A stretch of DNA of 64,000 bases from Boesenbergia rotunda. Taxonomy: Eukaryota; Streptophyta; Magnoliopsida; Zingiberales; Zingiberaceae. The position numbers were made by a program, and so were the translations under genes. The stretch spans positions 228,798 to 292,797 of the forward strand of contig JAGFNQ010002319.1 in NCBI GenBank assembly GCA_024364735.1, written 5' to 3'. Below, piece by piece: positions 12,191 to 23,119 of this stretch. Under the pieces are notes generated by a model, which had not been told where the DNA came from, did no database searches, and saw only the letters and a list, made by a program, of their open reading frames with translations. Within the stretch, counting starts at the first letter, position 1; the number at the start of each line of letters is the position of its first letter.

Positions 12191-13724
12191 ATGGCACCGA
12201 AGTAAGATTTGTTTCTCTTCTTTCTTACATTGTTTCAGCTAACTGTTGGAAACTAATCATTTTTTTGTTGTTGTTGTTGTGCCGCACCTCAACCCTTGCC
12301 ATGACTGTATTTTCTTTGTTGTGTCGTCCCTTATGGTGTATTGTGTACCCCTTGCATGGTTACCCCTTGCCTTGCCGTGACTGTGCTGTCTATTGTGTTA
12401 CCACCGTGACCTATTTCCCAACCCTAGGAAATCCTCTAAGGGAAAGGCTCCCGCTGCGAGTACCTCTAAGAAGCCTACTACCCGAACCTCTCGCCCTCAA
12501 CCCTCCACCAGCCCACGATTTATTAATTCCAATTTTGAAACAGCCTTTCAAAATTCTACTTTTAAACTTCTTCCCTGCCGATCGGTGGACAAATCATTTG
12601 TTTACGATAATTGTCCTTCAGTGAAGGAAATTATCGAATTCTATAATCTTGAGACCTTCCTTTTCCTTGAACGAGCTATCAATACCGATCTAGTCTCTGA
12701 ATTCTATAATAACTTAATTGATAATGGCCGGTCAGGATACACCACCCGAGTGGCCACAACCGATTTAGAATTCAATTATAGCATTTTTGCACAATATCTA
12801 GGCTGTCGTTTATCAGACAACTCTTATCCTATTTTTCCTAATATTCCAAACCCATTACCGGCTCCATTTGAGGGAGTCACATCTGATTCTATCTACGAGC
12901 ATTTCTTCAGACAGCCCAGATCTGGTGGGCTCGATGAGTTAGACGGGGAGTTTCCTACCTTTGCAGCTCTACGCCTCTCTCCGTCTGAGTACATTCTTTT
13001 TAAGATTATCACTAACTGCCTCCTTCCTATCACCTCCAAACCCTTAGCTGAAATACGCCCCTATCATTGTTTGATGCTTTATGGGATGCATTGCCGCCTT
13101 GACTTTGATATCATGGCATGCATTTTCTACTCCATCATATCCTATGGTGGTTCCAGCCGTCGCACAGTCTATATGCCATATGGTCACATCATCACTGACT
13201 GGCTCGAGTCAGTCGGTATTGATGTGTCCAAAGGCAGGACTGAGCCGATGGTGCGACAGGACTGCAGACTTGGGCGACGCGCGTTCTCCAAGTCTGGCAT
13301 CATTGTCGGACCACAGGGCCTTCGGTGGAAGGATGGTCGAGGTTTAGGGGAGTTACCGCGGGCAGCACCGGTTCAGGTACGAGCTGCTCCAGCTGGCCAG
13401 CATGCCGCAGCAGAGGAGTACGAGCACGACCCAGATCTCCGCTGGCAGATTGATCAGCTCGAGCAGACTTTTGATCACCGTCTACACTTGATCGAGTCTG
13501 AGATTTCTGGTTGGCGAGCCAGTCAGGAGGCCTATCAGACCAGGATGTACACGGAGCAGCAGGCGATGTTCGCAGAGTGGCGCACTTGGATGGCGGGTCA
13601 TCCGCCCCAGCCTACATTTCCTGGATTTGCGCCGTCCAGCAGCACCGCTCCGGGGAGCTTTCTACCCGTCGACGATACTGCATTCGATCCGATGCAGTCT
13701 GATGATCCCCCGGCTCAGGAGTGA
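12191..13724 (+). CDS. Sirevirus third gene (envelope-like position), spliced
   Basis: Role unknown; extra genes placed between pol and the 3' LTR of Sireviruses are called envelope-like from position, without shown function. The large open frame lacks a convincing start, but an ATG at 12191 in good context is followed 11 nt later by a GTAAG donor (12202). A CCCTAG acceptor at 12426-12427 restores the frame, so exon 2 starts at 12428 and ends at TGA 13722-13724. The intron is 226 bp and the product 435 residues. It has a basic Ser/Thr/Pro-rich N-terminus, a globular middle rich in aromatic residues resembling plant-transposon accessory proteins, and a likely coiled coil at about 330-390 (LRWQIDQLEQTF...). 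It ends with a Pro-rich tail. I see no signal peptide, and a transmembrane helix is not evident. No internal stop, so it may still be expressed. Confidence 0.7.
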
Positions 13725-13925
13725 TTGTTATTTTCCCTGCCTGTATGACATTATGTTAGTACTCAGAAGTGACTGTGTACATTCCTTATGTTATACTGCT
13801 CGCGCTCATTTATATATGATGCATATGTTTATCCTATCTTGATATCTTTATGTCATATTCCTTTCATATACCTCTTAATTACCAGTCTGAACCCCTTTCC
13901 TTATGTATCTCGGAGTCCTTTGATT

Positions 13926-14115
13926 AAGGGGGAGTTATCTTAAACTTAATTACCAGTCTGAACCCCTTTTCAGTGTTTGACAAAGGGGGAGAGGACGGTG
14001 CGTTAAGTTTAGGGTTATCTCGACTCTGATTCCCTTGCGATAGTGAAACGTAATGTAGATTGATTTCCAAAACCTAAACTTAGAATCGGGTTGTCAAACA
14101 ACAAAAAGGGGGAGA
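13926..14115 (+). other. Three polypurine tracts of the Sirevirus
   Basis: Purine runs aagggggag (13926-13934), aaagggggaga (13982-13992) and aaaaagggggaga (14103-14115) occur in order; the last directly abuts the LTR. Plus-strand DNA synthesis primes at such tracts, and several copies are typical of Sireviruses. The intervening DNA (13725-14116) has no gene. Confidence 0.75.
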
Positions 14116-14212
14116 TTGTTGATTACAGTCTGACCTGATTGTTGTTTTGGTGTTGACGCCGATTTAAGTTTAGGGCAATGAGATGGTTTAGGATTAAGTC
14201 CTGGTCGGGGAC

Positions 14213-14512
14213 GTGACTGAAACCCTAGCGAGTGAAGCAGGGTCCCGGTGAGTGAAGCCGGGTGATTAAAATCCCGGTGAGTGAAGCCGGGTGACTGAAA
14301 CCCTAGCGAGTGAAGCAGGGTCCCGGTGAGTGAAGCCGGGTGATTAAAATCCCGGTGAGTGAAGCCGGGTGACTGAAACCCTAGCGAGTGAAGCAGGGTC
14401 CTGGTGAGTGAAGCCAGGTGATTAGAATTCCGGTGAGTGAAGCCGGGTGATTAAAATCCCGGTGAGTGAAGCCGGGTGACTGAAACCTCGGCGAGTGAAG
14501 CCGGGTTTGAAT
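14213..14512. repeat. 78-bp minisatellite in the Sirevirus LTR
   Basis: Units starting gtgactgaaaccctagcgag recur at 14213, 14291 and 14369, exactly 78 bp apart; a fourth is diverged. Each unit is built of three related blocks of about 26 bp around 'gtgagtgaagccgggtga'. Copies are nearly identical, implying recent expansion. Confidence 0.93.
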
Positions 14513-14519
14513 TGAATTG

Positions 14520-15222
14520 AGGCTGGATCGGTCGGGAGATCGGTTGGCACGGAGTCTCTTTGGAGGATCGATCAGGTGACCGATCCAGGGAAATCCAAGG
14601 AGCCTGATCGTTCTGGTGAACGATCAGGGAGAGAACAGAAGGTTTTCCAACCTTTCTGTTGGAAGGTTTGATCGTTCTGATGAACGATCAGTGAGTAGGA
14701 GGGAGAAGACCCTGATCGGTCATACGGACCAATCAGGGCCCTCCTGGACCGATCAGGGACTATCCTGATCGGTCCAGCTGCTCCATGATCGGTCAGTATG
14801 ACCGATCAAAGGTGTTCCCTGATCGGTCACTGACCGATCAGGTGCGTTGAGACTCTAAGGCCTGAAACACTGATCGTTACATTGATCGTTCTGATGAACG
14901 ATCAGTGAGTAAGAGCCCAAGAGGGAGAAGACCCTGATCGGTCTTGGTGACCGATCAGGGCCCTCCTGGACCGATCAGGGACCACCCTGATCGGTCCAGC
15001 TGTTCCATGATCGGTCAGTGTGACCGATCAAAGGTGTTCCCTGATCGGTCACTGACCGATCAGGTGCGTTGAGACTCTAAGGGCCTGAAACCCCTGATCG
15101 GTCTTTGACCGATCAGGAACTTTCTCTGATCTATCAGGGTGATCGATCAGAAAGTCACTGGATCGATCAGATAGATATCTGATCGATCAGGACTCATATT
15201 GATCGGTCGGGTGGATCGATTA
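14520..15222. repeat. GATCGGTC hairpin array in the Sirevirus LTR
   Basis: Dense inverted repeats of the CCTGATCGGTC/GACCGATCAGG type, plus variants with GATCGTTC and GATCGATC. A longer unit is itself duplicated about 225-230 bp apart (the segment around 'gggagaagaccctgatcgg' at about 14702 and 14929). Confidence 0.9.
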
Positions 15223-16132
15223 GTATCTGAAAACTGTAATTCAAATTGAAGTTTCTTCTACTGTCTTCTCATTCACGTCAAGTTCTTATTGCTATAACGT
15301 GTTCCTGAGTGTTGTGCAGGTAATGCAGGATAACGCAAGAAGTACTTCCGTGAATCAAACTCTCTACTCTGAGTGTAACGGGTTTCTGATTTTCTGCCAA
15401 GGGCAGTTGGAAACTTCAGTCAGAAATGGGCAGACTGAGGTCGTGGGTGAGCAGCTTGCTGCACGCGGCTGGTCCTAGGGTCGTGGGTGAGCAGCATGCT
15501 GCACGCGGCTGGTCCTAGGGTCGTGGGTGAGCAGGGAATGTGCTACACACGTCCGATGTCCTGAGTTGAGTTGAGATATATCAGATGTGAAGAGAACAGA
15601 AAAGCAAAAAAACTTGCGAAAATTCAATTCTGATCAGTGAAATCCTCGAGCTCGAAAAGAAGTGTTGCGACTCCATCAGCAAGCAGACAACGCAAGAAGG
15701 AAAGCTGAGTGAAGGCTATCTTGTGGTTGTGTTGTAAGTGGTGGGGTGTAAAACTGTCTTCTCGCGCTCTGTAAGCTCCTTCGTCTCTGTGCTTTATTAA
15801 CATACTGTTAAGACAACTGTGTGGAGAGGTTTCTCCACCGAGAAGGAGACTGTGATATCCGGATTTCCGGGGCTTGATCTGCCGACGATCAAGGGATCGC
15901 CCACCTTACGGGCACGCCAAGGAGTAGGGGCAAGTTATCCCCGAACCTTGTAAATCCACTGTCTTAGCTTCTGTTTGTGTTTATTTCTGTTATTTTCCGC
16001 TGCTTGCTAACCTGAGTGCAGACAAGAAGTAATCAAAGAGTAAAAATCTCTTGTCGGGGCTATTCACACCCCCCTCTCTAGCCCAACACCCGCCTCAATA
16101 AAAAGAAGTCTGTGCGCGTAGAGAATCCCCCG

Positions 16133-16136
<4 letters not shown>

Positions 16137-16212
<76 letters not shown>
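16137..16212. repeat. (AT)38 microsatellite
   Basis: An uninterrupted AT run of 76 bp lies about 50 bp beyond the LTR end. It is likely length-polymorphic and a difficult assembly spot. Confidence 0.97.
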
Positions 16213-16214
<2 letters not shown>

Positions 16215-19200
16215 GTGACCGATCAACGTCCTGTATATAGAACAACTTAGCTAATTGTACATTTAAAATATTAACTAAGTTTTACGCCAAGCATAATTGA
16301 AATCAAACCTTAAGTTCATCTTATACCAACCTAGGTCCTCTTCTCCATGCTCACGACCAAGGAAACAGTAGCAAAACCCAAACTCAACATCAATCAAAGG
16401 TATCGAACAATACCAAAAGAAACTCACAAGCATCGCACATATAATAGGGCACCAATCCCATCCAAACATCCAACCATAACCTATAGATGAACACGCGACA
16501 GTTCCACAAACAAATCAAACAATACATTAGACAAACTCCAAACCTACCTTAAAGCTCAATTCATGCTTTAATCTCCAAACAAACCATGGCAAGTCTCCAC
16601 CTTGCAGCTTACGACCAAAGGAGCAAGATCAAACCTCCAACAACTCCAAGAAGCTCACGACACAGAACCTTGAGACAAAAATTCCAACACAACCAACATG
16701 AATTGACCTGCTATTAAAATTAAACTCTAGAATCCACCAAAATACCTCAGAGCAATGTGTCAAATGATCAGAACACCCACATAGTTTCAAAACCAGTCAC
16801 CTTTTCACCCAAAGCCCACGGCAGGCACTCCCAACAATAATTTCAAACCAAAACCTCTAGATCTTAAAACTCCAACTCTGAAACAACAATAAGGAAGAAA
16901 TGCCACAACCTTGGGAAAAATTTTGTCCTACAACTGGTGTCTAACACTAGGGACTCAGTTGAACGGATCAAATTGAACACCAGGGCTTAGTCTCACATCA
17001 ACCTTCAGATCAGAAAACAAAACAAACTAAATTGAGAACCCAAATTCTTACAACAACCCACCAATCATAGGTTTTTTTTTTCGAAATCTCGAGAATACAA
17101 GATTTAATTCAAGCACATCCGATCAGAATCTCAAAGACAGTTTCCTCGTTTGAAATCTTAGCTATACCACCACTCACCTGAAGAGGATTTGCACGTAGGA
17201 ACCCAAGGATGCTCCGGCCTAGACTTCCTTGACGTTTCCCCAAATCACGAATCCACCTCCAACACGCAAAGGATAGATCGCCACAGAGAGAATTGGCCCC
17301 AGATCAACACCCCTGATGTATCACCAAGAGGAAATCAACACGTCTCTTATTGGCGATACACAACACAAGCTATAACCCTAGATCTCAGAGCTCACCTGAT
17401 CGGGAGCGGAGGAAGTACGTCTAGACACCGATTGTCACGGGCCGATCGCTCCTCTAGCAACACTACACGGTGGAGCAGGGGAAGGGTGTTCCTTGGTTTG
17501 CCACTTGATTGAGGAAGAAGATGTCGATCGCCGGTGTAGGGAGTTCTCGGAGAAGAAGCGCCCCGTCAGCCCGATCTCGCAGAGGGACGGAAATCGCGAG
17601 GGATGAGTTGTGTGGACTGATGCTGCGAGGAGGGCTTTAATCAAAGCCTTTTGCACATTAGCCCCTGAACTCCTGTTTATTAAGATTCCGACCTTAATTT
17701 CAAAATTTTAAACAATCAACCCCCTCCACATTTGTGTTTAACCCATCTAACAACCCTGGACCTCCAAACGAATTACGAAGAATCCTCCAAAACTTCTTGA
17801 ATTTTTCTGGTCCGGGTTTTTATTTAGCAAATAAATACGCAATGTATCATATTCAAATGATGCAATAACCTCCTGGTCGGTGGGTGGAACGATGTCCGTG
17901 CCACATGCGACCCCCTCCGACTGCACTAGAAGGGTCCTGTAACCCCTTCGGGATGGCTGCGGAGGTCATGCGACGCCTCTACGGGGCATGCTAGTCTTTG
18001 TGGTGTACTGGTCAGTGGGCAGAACAAAATATTTCGCCTGTGCCATTCGGTACGATATGAGATTTTAAACCATGACATCCAAAACAATTTCTCAATCCCC
18101 TTCCATGCATGCTTTCTCACCCACCAGGTTGGGATCTCCTCTGATGATTCGATTTGCTTTCATGCTCACCCTTTTACCTATCCTGTTAGTATCTCCAAGG
18201 TCTCAATTTGCTTTCTCACCCACCAGGTTGACCTCTCAGCTAGCTTATCAGGATTTCCTTCTATGCGCAGCCTTTATCCACCCCCTTTGATGTTTACTAT
18301 TTTCGGAGCCACTTTTGAGCAACCAATAAGATTGCTTTGATCTCCTTGTTAAGGAGCTCAAAAATTGGAAGATCCATTCAAATGAGAAGATTAAAAGCAC
18401 ACCCATGTAGGGTGACCACTTCAGGCAGCAACTTAGGCTCTAAAACCATGGTCTCAAGATAGACTCTCATGCGCAGGTCATGAAAGTATACAATAAATCC
18501 ACCATCTTTGAGCTACAACTTTGGACCAAGAAAGATAAACTAGTAAATGTAATAACATATCTGTAGGAGAACATTTGGTTGAAACACAACACTGAACTCG
18601 AGCTCCAACATGTAGTGGCAGCTTGCAGGAAGAATCAAGAGTAGCCTTGTAAGAAACATTATACTGGGACTACTTTCTGGCACGGGTTTAGCCAATGTGC
18701 CTGCTTATTTTTTTGCGCCGGTAAACCATAAAAGGTTCATGGCTTCAAGCCCTCCTCACTCAATCTCTTTTTAGCATCAAGATCAATGTCTCTATCCCCT
18801 TCCATGCTTTATAAGATTGTTGATTTGTGGTTTTGATTGAAGGCATGACAAGGAAAAGAAAAAAATAGAATAAAATAAAAGAAAAGGAAAGGAAAAAGGA
18901 TAAAGCGTAATTGGTGACAATAAGAGAAAAGAAATTTTAAAAGATGAAGGTGGTGTGGTGAGAAAGAAAAGAGATTATGATTAATACTAAATAGATTTAT
19001 TTAAAAAAATTAAGTAAACTTTAACTTTACAAAAGTATCCTGTAATATCTTGGTGATATAAAGGCCATTTGCTCACCTCAAGTGCCCTGCCAACTCGTCT
19101 CAAGACTAACACGGAGGAGATAAATCACGGGGGCTACTAGCTCGGATACTATAGCTAATACATGCAGAGGGCGGATACATTGACTTTGCTAAATTTTAAA

Positions 19201-19790
19201 TCCAAGGCCTCATGGTAACAATACCTACGTATTAACTATTAGTCCATCTCGTAAGGACTCTTGTAGTAACTTAAATCTAGCTATTGCCAAATTTGTGAAT
19301 TTTATTTTCCTTGGCTGGTTGAATATTTCCTTCTAGAATAGCATAACATATTTTCTTGTTTTTATTTTAGTAAATGCTTTTTTTAGCTCAAGAATAGATT
19401 GTTGTTGATGATTTTTTAGATATGTTCTGTGGCAACTAGTTCATCCCACCCACAAATCTTACATCTGTCTTATACCGCACCACTGTTGTATTCTTCACTG
19501 TGGTTTATGGTTGCTTCTCCCCTTCCAATAGCAGAATTACACTATTTTCCACAATATTGTGCACTCTTATGTGTTGTATAGGAATCTGTGGATTTTCTGT
19601 CACGTCTATACATGCAATATGTTTCTAGCTTGTTTATCTGTTGGAACTTGGAAATAGATTTCGAGTATACACGCAGCTAATTTGTGCTCTACTTTGCATC
19701 AGTCTTGTGAGAAATTCTGATCCGCCTATGCTTTCTTATGTTGTAACATCAATTTCATCTTAAGGGCAACTGTAAATGCTTATTTAATGA
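16213..19790. other. Intergenic, no gene recognised
   Basis: Left part (to about 17.1 kb) is A/C-rich. A GC-richer stretch at about 17180-17650 has short open frames rich in Arg and Ser on both strands, like a 5' leader or first exon, but no recognisable domain. At about 18111 and 18210 the motif gctttctcacccaccaggtt is repeated. Nothing else could be named; old retroelement debris is likely. Confidence 0.45.
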
Positions 19791-19792
19791 CA

Positions 19793-20425
19793 GGTTCACA
19801 TTTGACAAACTTCGTGGGCATTCTTAGCCAAAGACTGAATATTGCACAACGCAATGATGATTACTGCTATATTTTGTAATGATATTTTCTTTTGGCAGTT
19901 CAGCAAAGGTATTTACTTTCCAGACCTCGTATAAGAGTGCACAATATTGCTATGTGACAAGAATGATCCTGTGGGTTTGATGCTTCTCAGTGAGGTTGCT
20001 TTGGGAGAGATGCACGAGCTCAAGAAAGCTAAGGTGATTTCCACTCTTCATTCATAGTATTTTCTTTTTACTGCATAAAAAAATACCAATGTTACCATGC
20101 CGCGTGCATTAGGTTATTTGATGATTTGAGTTTCGTTCCACTTTGACATGTATATTCCTTTCTTGTGTAGTATATATATATGGATAAGCCATCAAAAGGC
20201 AACTAATGGATTGGGCAAGAAGGTGCTACTGGTGTGCGAGTTTGAGTTGTGGAGGGACCAAGTGGTTGTGCCATGAGACAAGCCATCAAAGTTACATTAC
20301 AATGAGTGCATCATTTATAACACGACTCACGTTGACTTTAAACTTGTCTAGAAAAGCATATGAGTTGACCTCAGTTGTAGTCCATTCTCTATATCTTGTC
20401 AAATGCAGTTTCTATTGAAAGTTAA
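19793..20425 (+). pseudogene. Fragment of a poly(ADP-ribose) polymerase (PARP) catalytic domain
   Basis: PARPs transfer ADP-ribose from NAD to nuclear proteins in DNA repair. Three exon-like blocks match the end of the catalytic domain: about 19793-19850 (GSHLTNFVGILSQRLNIA, after an ACAG acceptor), about 19900-20032 (GKGIYFPDLV, then QYCYVTRNDPVGLMLLSEVALG in shifted frame, before a GTGATT donor), and about 20178-20425 (TNGLGKKV, EFELWRDQVVVP, YNECIIYNT, QFLLKV). The last block has in-frame stops (a TGA after VVVP, a TAG after the YNTTHVDFKLV segment) and frame changes. No earlier exons were found. The intron-exon layout is kept, so this is a degraded genomic copy, not a retrocopy. Confidence 0.8.
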
Positions 20426-20429
20426 CTTT

Positions 20430-21772
20430 GTTAGGTGCATCAAAATTTTGGCACCATTCGACAATATTTGCTACTCGATGAACTTGCTTGTAAATATGGC
20501 TACTTTCGCTGTAAAAATGTTAATTTACGAGTATCTGTCTCTTCAATAATGCCTTTTACTTTATTTTTTTTAAAATATTTTCTCGATTATGTGATTGCTT
20601 AGTGCAAAATAGTTTCTTCAATATTTAAACCAATTATCCGCCAACTCAAGTACAGTTTGTTTTCCTTATACTTGATGATTAAAAAAATGTTTAGCTTGAT
20701 ATCTCAAAACAAGTTCATATTTAGGCTACGTTTGATAAAGGATAATTAACTTTGTAATATAATTAAGATTATATTACAAGATTGATTATTTTATTTGATA
20801 CAATTTTAAAATTATAATATAATATAATCTGTATTATAAAAGTTAGTAAAATTGTTGTAATTTGAATTACAAGATTAATAATATATTATCTGGATTATAT
20901 TACTACTAAAGCTCTAACTGTTCATTACTTGTTATTGAGAAATCTCTAAAATCCGTGTCAATCTATTTTTCAATTTAATTTGAAAGATTAGAATGCTGGA
21001 AATCCTTATGCTTATGCATGACGTTCATACAACAATCTCAATACGAAATCGATTAAAAAATATCTTAATATATGATTAATGGAGCAACTGAATTTTCATC
21101 CAAATAGATGTCGATCTCCCAAAAAAAAAAAAGACAAATACGGTTTTTTTTTGGCATAAGATATCCAAGCCATTAATTTTTAGATATTTGATTTCATCTT
21201 TTTCATCGACAATCAAAATAAATTAGAAAAATACATACAAACTCATCCTGACCGTCAATATTTTCGGGTTCGCTATAAATAGAAGACTTTTCTTTTACAT
21301 ATAATCATAATCATTGATGAAAATAATAAATCTATTTGATGAAAATCGGTATTAAAATAAAATGACAATCCTTCACCAATGAGAACATTTCCATCAATGA
21401 ATTTCTTTAAAAAAATTAATAAACCAATATATTATTTTAAACAATTAACCTAAAAACAATTTTATTTTCAGTTTTATCCTAGTGAAATTCCTTTTTGATA
21501 AATTACCAGTTGAATTCCAATATTTTAAAAATTATTTTTTCATACAATTTGTTAGTAGTAAGGGATGTTTGTGCGATGTACAGTGCTGAAATATAAGTAG
21601 TAAAAACAAAATTAAAATAAGCACAAACTAACACAAAAATATATGTAACATGATTTAGAAACTTTGATCATACTCCACAATTTATTATGTGTTTGGTGTG
21701 TCACTTTGAAATTTCCACTAATCCATCCCTCAACATAATTAACATCATTAAGTACACCTCTACAAGTCACTC
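20430..21772. other. AT-rich intergenic DNA
   Basis: No gene seen. A very AT-rich block at about 20725-20930, opening ggctacgtttgataaaggat, resembles the start of a small non-autonomous DNA element, but no matching end or target duplication could be fixed. Confidence 0.4.
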
Positions 21773-22961
21773 TGTTGGATATTTGATGCTTAAAATAATT
21801 AACACCAAATACAATTTTATAAAAAAAATTAAGGTGTCATCAATCGATGAAAGTCAGAATTAACTTAAAAAACGAAATTTACGTTTCTCATAGATAAATT
21901 TAGACTATTAATTTGCTCAAAACTAATTACGGATGAATGAAAAATTAATTGTTTAAAGTTAGTCTAAAATTTACATAAAAGGAAATAGATGGGGATTAGT
22001 CTCATATCTAAAATTTTCGAAAGGATTTACTTCCTTATATGTGCTCTTGTGTTAATGGAATTAAAAAGAAACGCAGGTGGTCTCTTCTCACAGGAGAGCA
22101 GGTGCTTGCACTTGCGAGCCCACCACTCGTGCACGTGTGCAATGGGCACTTTGTTGGTGCACTATACACTTCGTACGTACGCATCATCGCGAGGAGCATT
22201 GAGGAGCTTAAATTTATGCTCCAGGTGATGTGGTGCTCGGGTGACGTGGCATGTGATGTGGCCCATAACACTCAAATAGGAGGAGAGAAATAATTGGATT
22301 GCTGATTGGGCAAACAAATACAACCGTTGGATCGAAGATGAGTGCTGGATCGCAAGTGACGCAATCTGGAGCGTTGATCGTGAAGAGTCACGATCTGACC
22401 GTTGGTGAAGAGAGACTTGATCTGAAGTGTTAGATCAAATCTAGCGTCTGAGATCAAAGGGAGATCTGAAAGGTTATAACCATTCAGATTTGATGGATGA
22501 GATCAAAGGGTTATCTAAAGGGACAACCCTTCAGATCGAACTGATGGATGAGATCAAAGGGTTATCTGAAGGGACAACCCTTCAGATCGAACGACTCAGA
22601 TTAATCCTAAACCAAATGTCACACCCACTCACCAAAGGGTACCTCACCTCTTCCCTTGTATAAATAGAGTCCTTTAGATGATGGATTCATTAATTCATTC
22701 AATTATCAAAGTCATTAGCATTCATCCCATCATGTGCATCCAGAGTCTGAAAAGCTTACGAGAAGGTTCGCTAGTCTCGAAATTTATAGTGCTGCTATTT
22801 CGAGACATCGTCGTTAAATATTGGAAAACGAATTGCTGCTATCCGTGAGCACCTGTAGCGGAGCAATATTATTTTACGGAGATAGCGTCGAACACTAGCC
22901 TCGACGAAATTATATCAGTTTGCATCCTCCCGACAGCTTACCCGGACGACGCCTACAAACA
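21773..22961 (+). repeat. Left LTR of element 1 (right end uncertain)
   Basis: It begins TGTTGG. The segment around 22500-22610 carries a local tandem duplication of about 60 bp (gatgagatcaaagggttatc at about 22495 and 22550). If the tRNA-like sequence at 22998 marks the primer site, the LTR could extend to about 22997. Confidence 0.7.
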
Positions 22962-22997
22962 ATCGTAAAACGATATTATGCATTATTATAAAATAAT

Positions 22998-23071
22998 TGG
23001 TGTCGCCAGGACTCAAACCGGAGACCTTCTGTGTGTTGATCTGACGTGGTAACCAACTACACCACAATGAC
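22998..23071 (-). pseudogene. tRNA-Val(AAC)-like sequence beside the left LTR of element 1
   Basis: Read on the minus strand, 74 nt follow plant tRNA-Val closely: D-arm GTGGTGTAGTTGGTTACCAC, anticodon region with AAC in place, variable region AGGTC, T-arm TCCGG-TTTGAGT. The length is exactly that of a gene-encoded tRNA without CCA. Acceptor pairing is poor (only pairs 7-66, 6-67, 5-68 and 1-72 hold) and the T stem has a mismatch, so a functional tRNA is unlikely. On the plus strand it starts TGG just inside the LTR, where a primer-binding site belongs. It could be a captured tRNA copy or a pseudogene. Confidence 0.7.
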
Positions 23072-23119
23072 AAAGTTAAGAGCCTTGCACTCTACAATAA
23101 AGTTATTCTGCAAATTGAT

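Larger units (their letters stand above)
8541..16088 (+). mobile_element. Sirevirus-type Ty1/copia retrotransposon, 5' part missing
   Basis: The order is pol (mid-integrase to RNase H), a non-coding spacer with GATCGGTC hairpins, a spliced third gene of envelope-like position, three polypurine tracts and a 3' LTR (14117-16088). This order, an extra gene after pol and multiple polypurine tracts are hallmarks of the Sirevirus lineage. The 5' LTR, primer site, gag, protease and first half of integrase are absent, cut at the N at 8540. No matching target duplication can be tested because the left end is lost. Confidence 0.85.
14117..16088 (+). repeat. 3' LTR of the Sirevirus (TGTTGATT...CCCAACA)
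   Basis: It starts TGTTGATTACAG right after the polypurine tract and ends ...CTCTAGCCCAACA, giving TG...CA ends and 1972 bp. In order it holds a 78-bp minisatellite, a long hairpin array, a non-repetitive segment, and a terminal segment (ctattcacacccccctctct, cgggcacgccaaggag) shared with the reverse-oriented LTRs of element 2. No second LTR of this copy is in the window. Confidence 0.85.

Noticed and set aside
17189..17650. Arg/Ser-rich open frames on both strands as a first exon
   Set aside because: GC-rich local composition explains them; nothing downstream could be joined in frame to a known family.
20725..20930. AT-rich MITE
   Set aside because: Only one end looks element-like; no inverted partner or target duplication found.
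22998..23071. Functional tRNA-Val gene
   Set aside because: Acceptor stem has three mispairs and the T stem one, although length and other arms fit.
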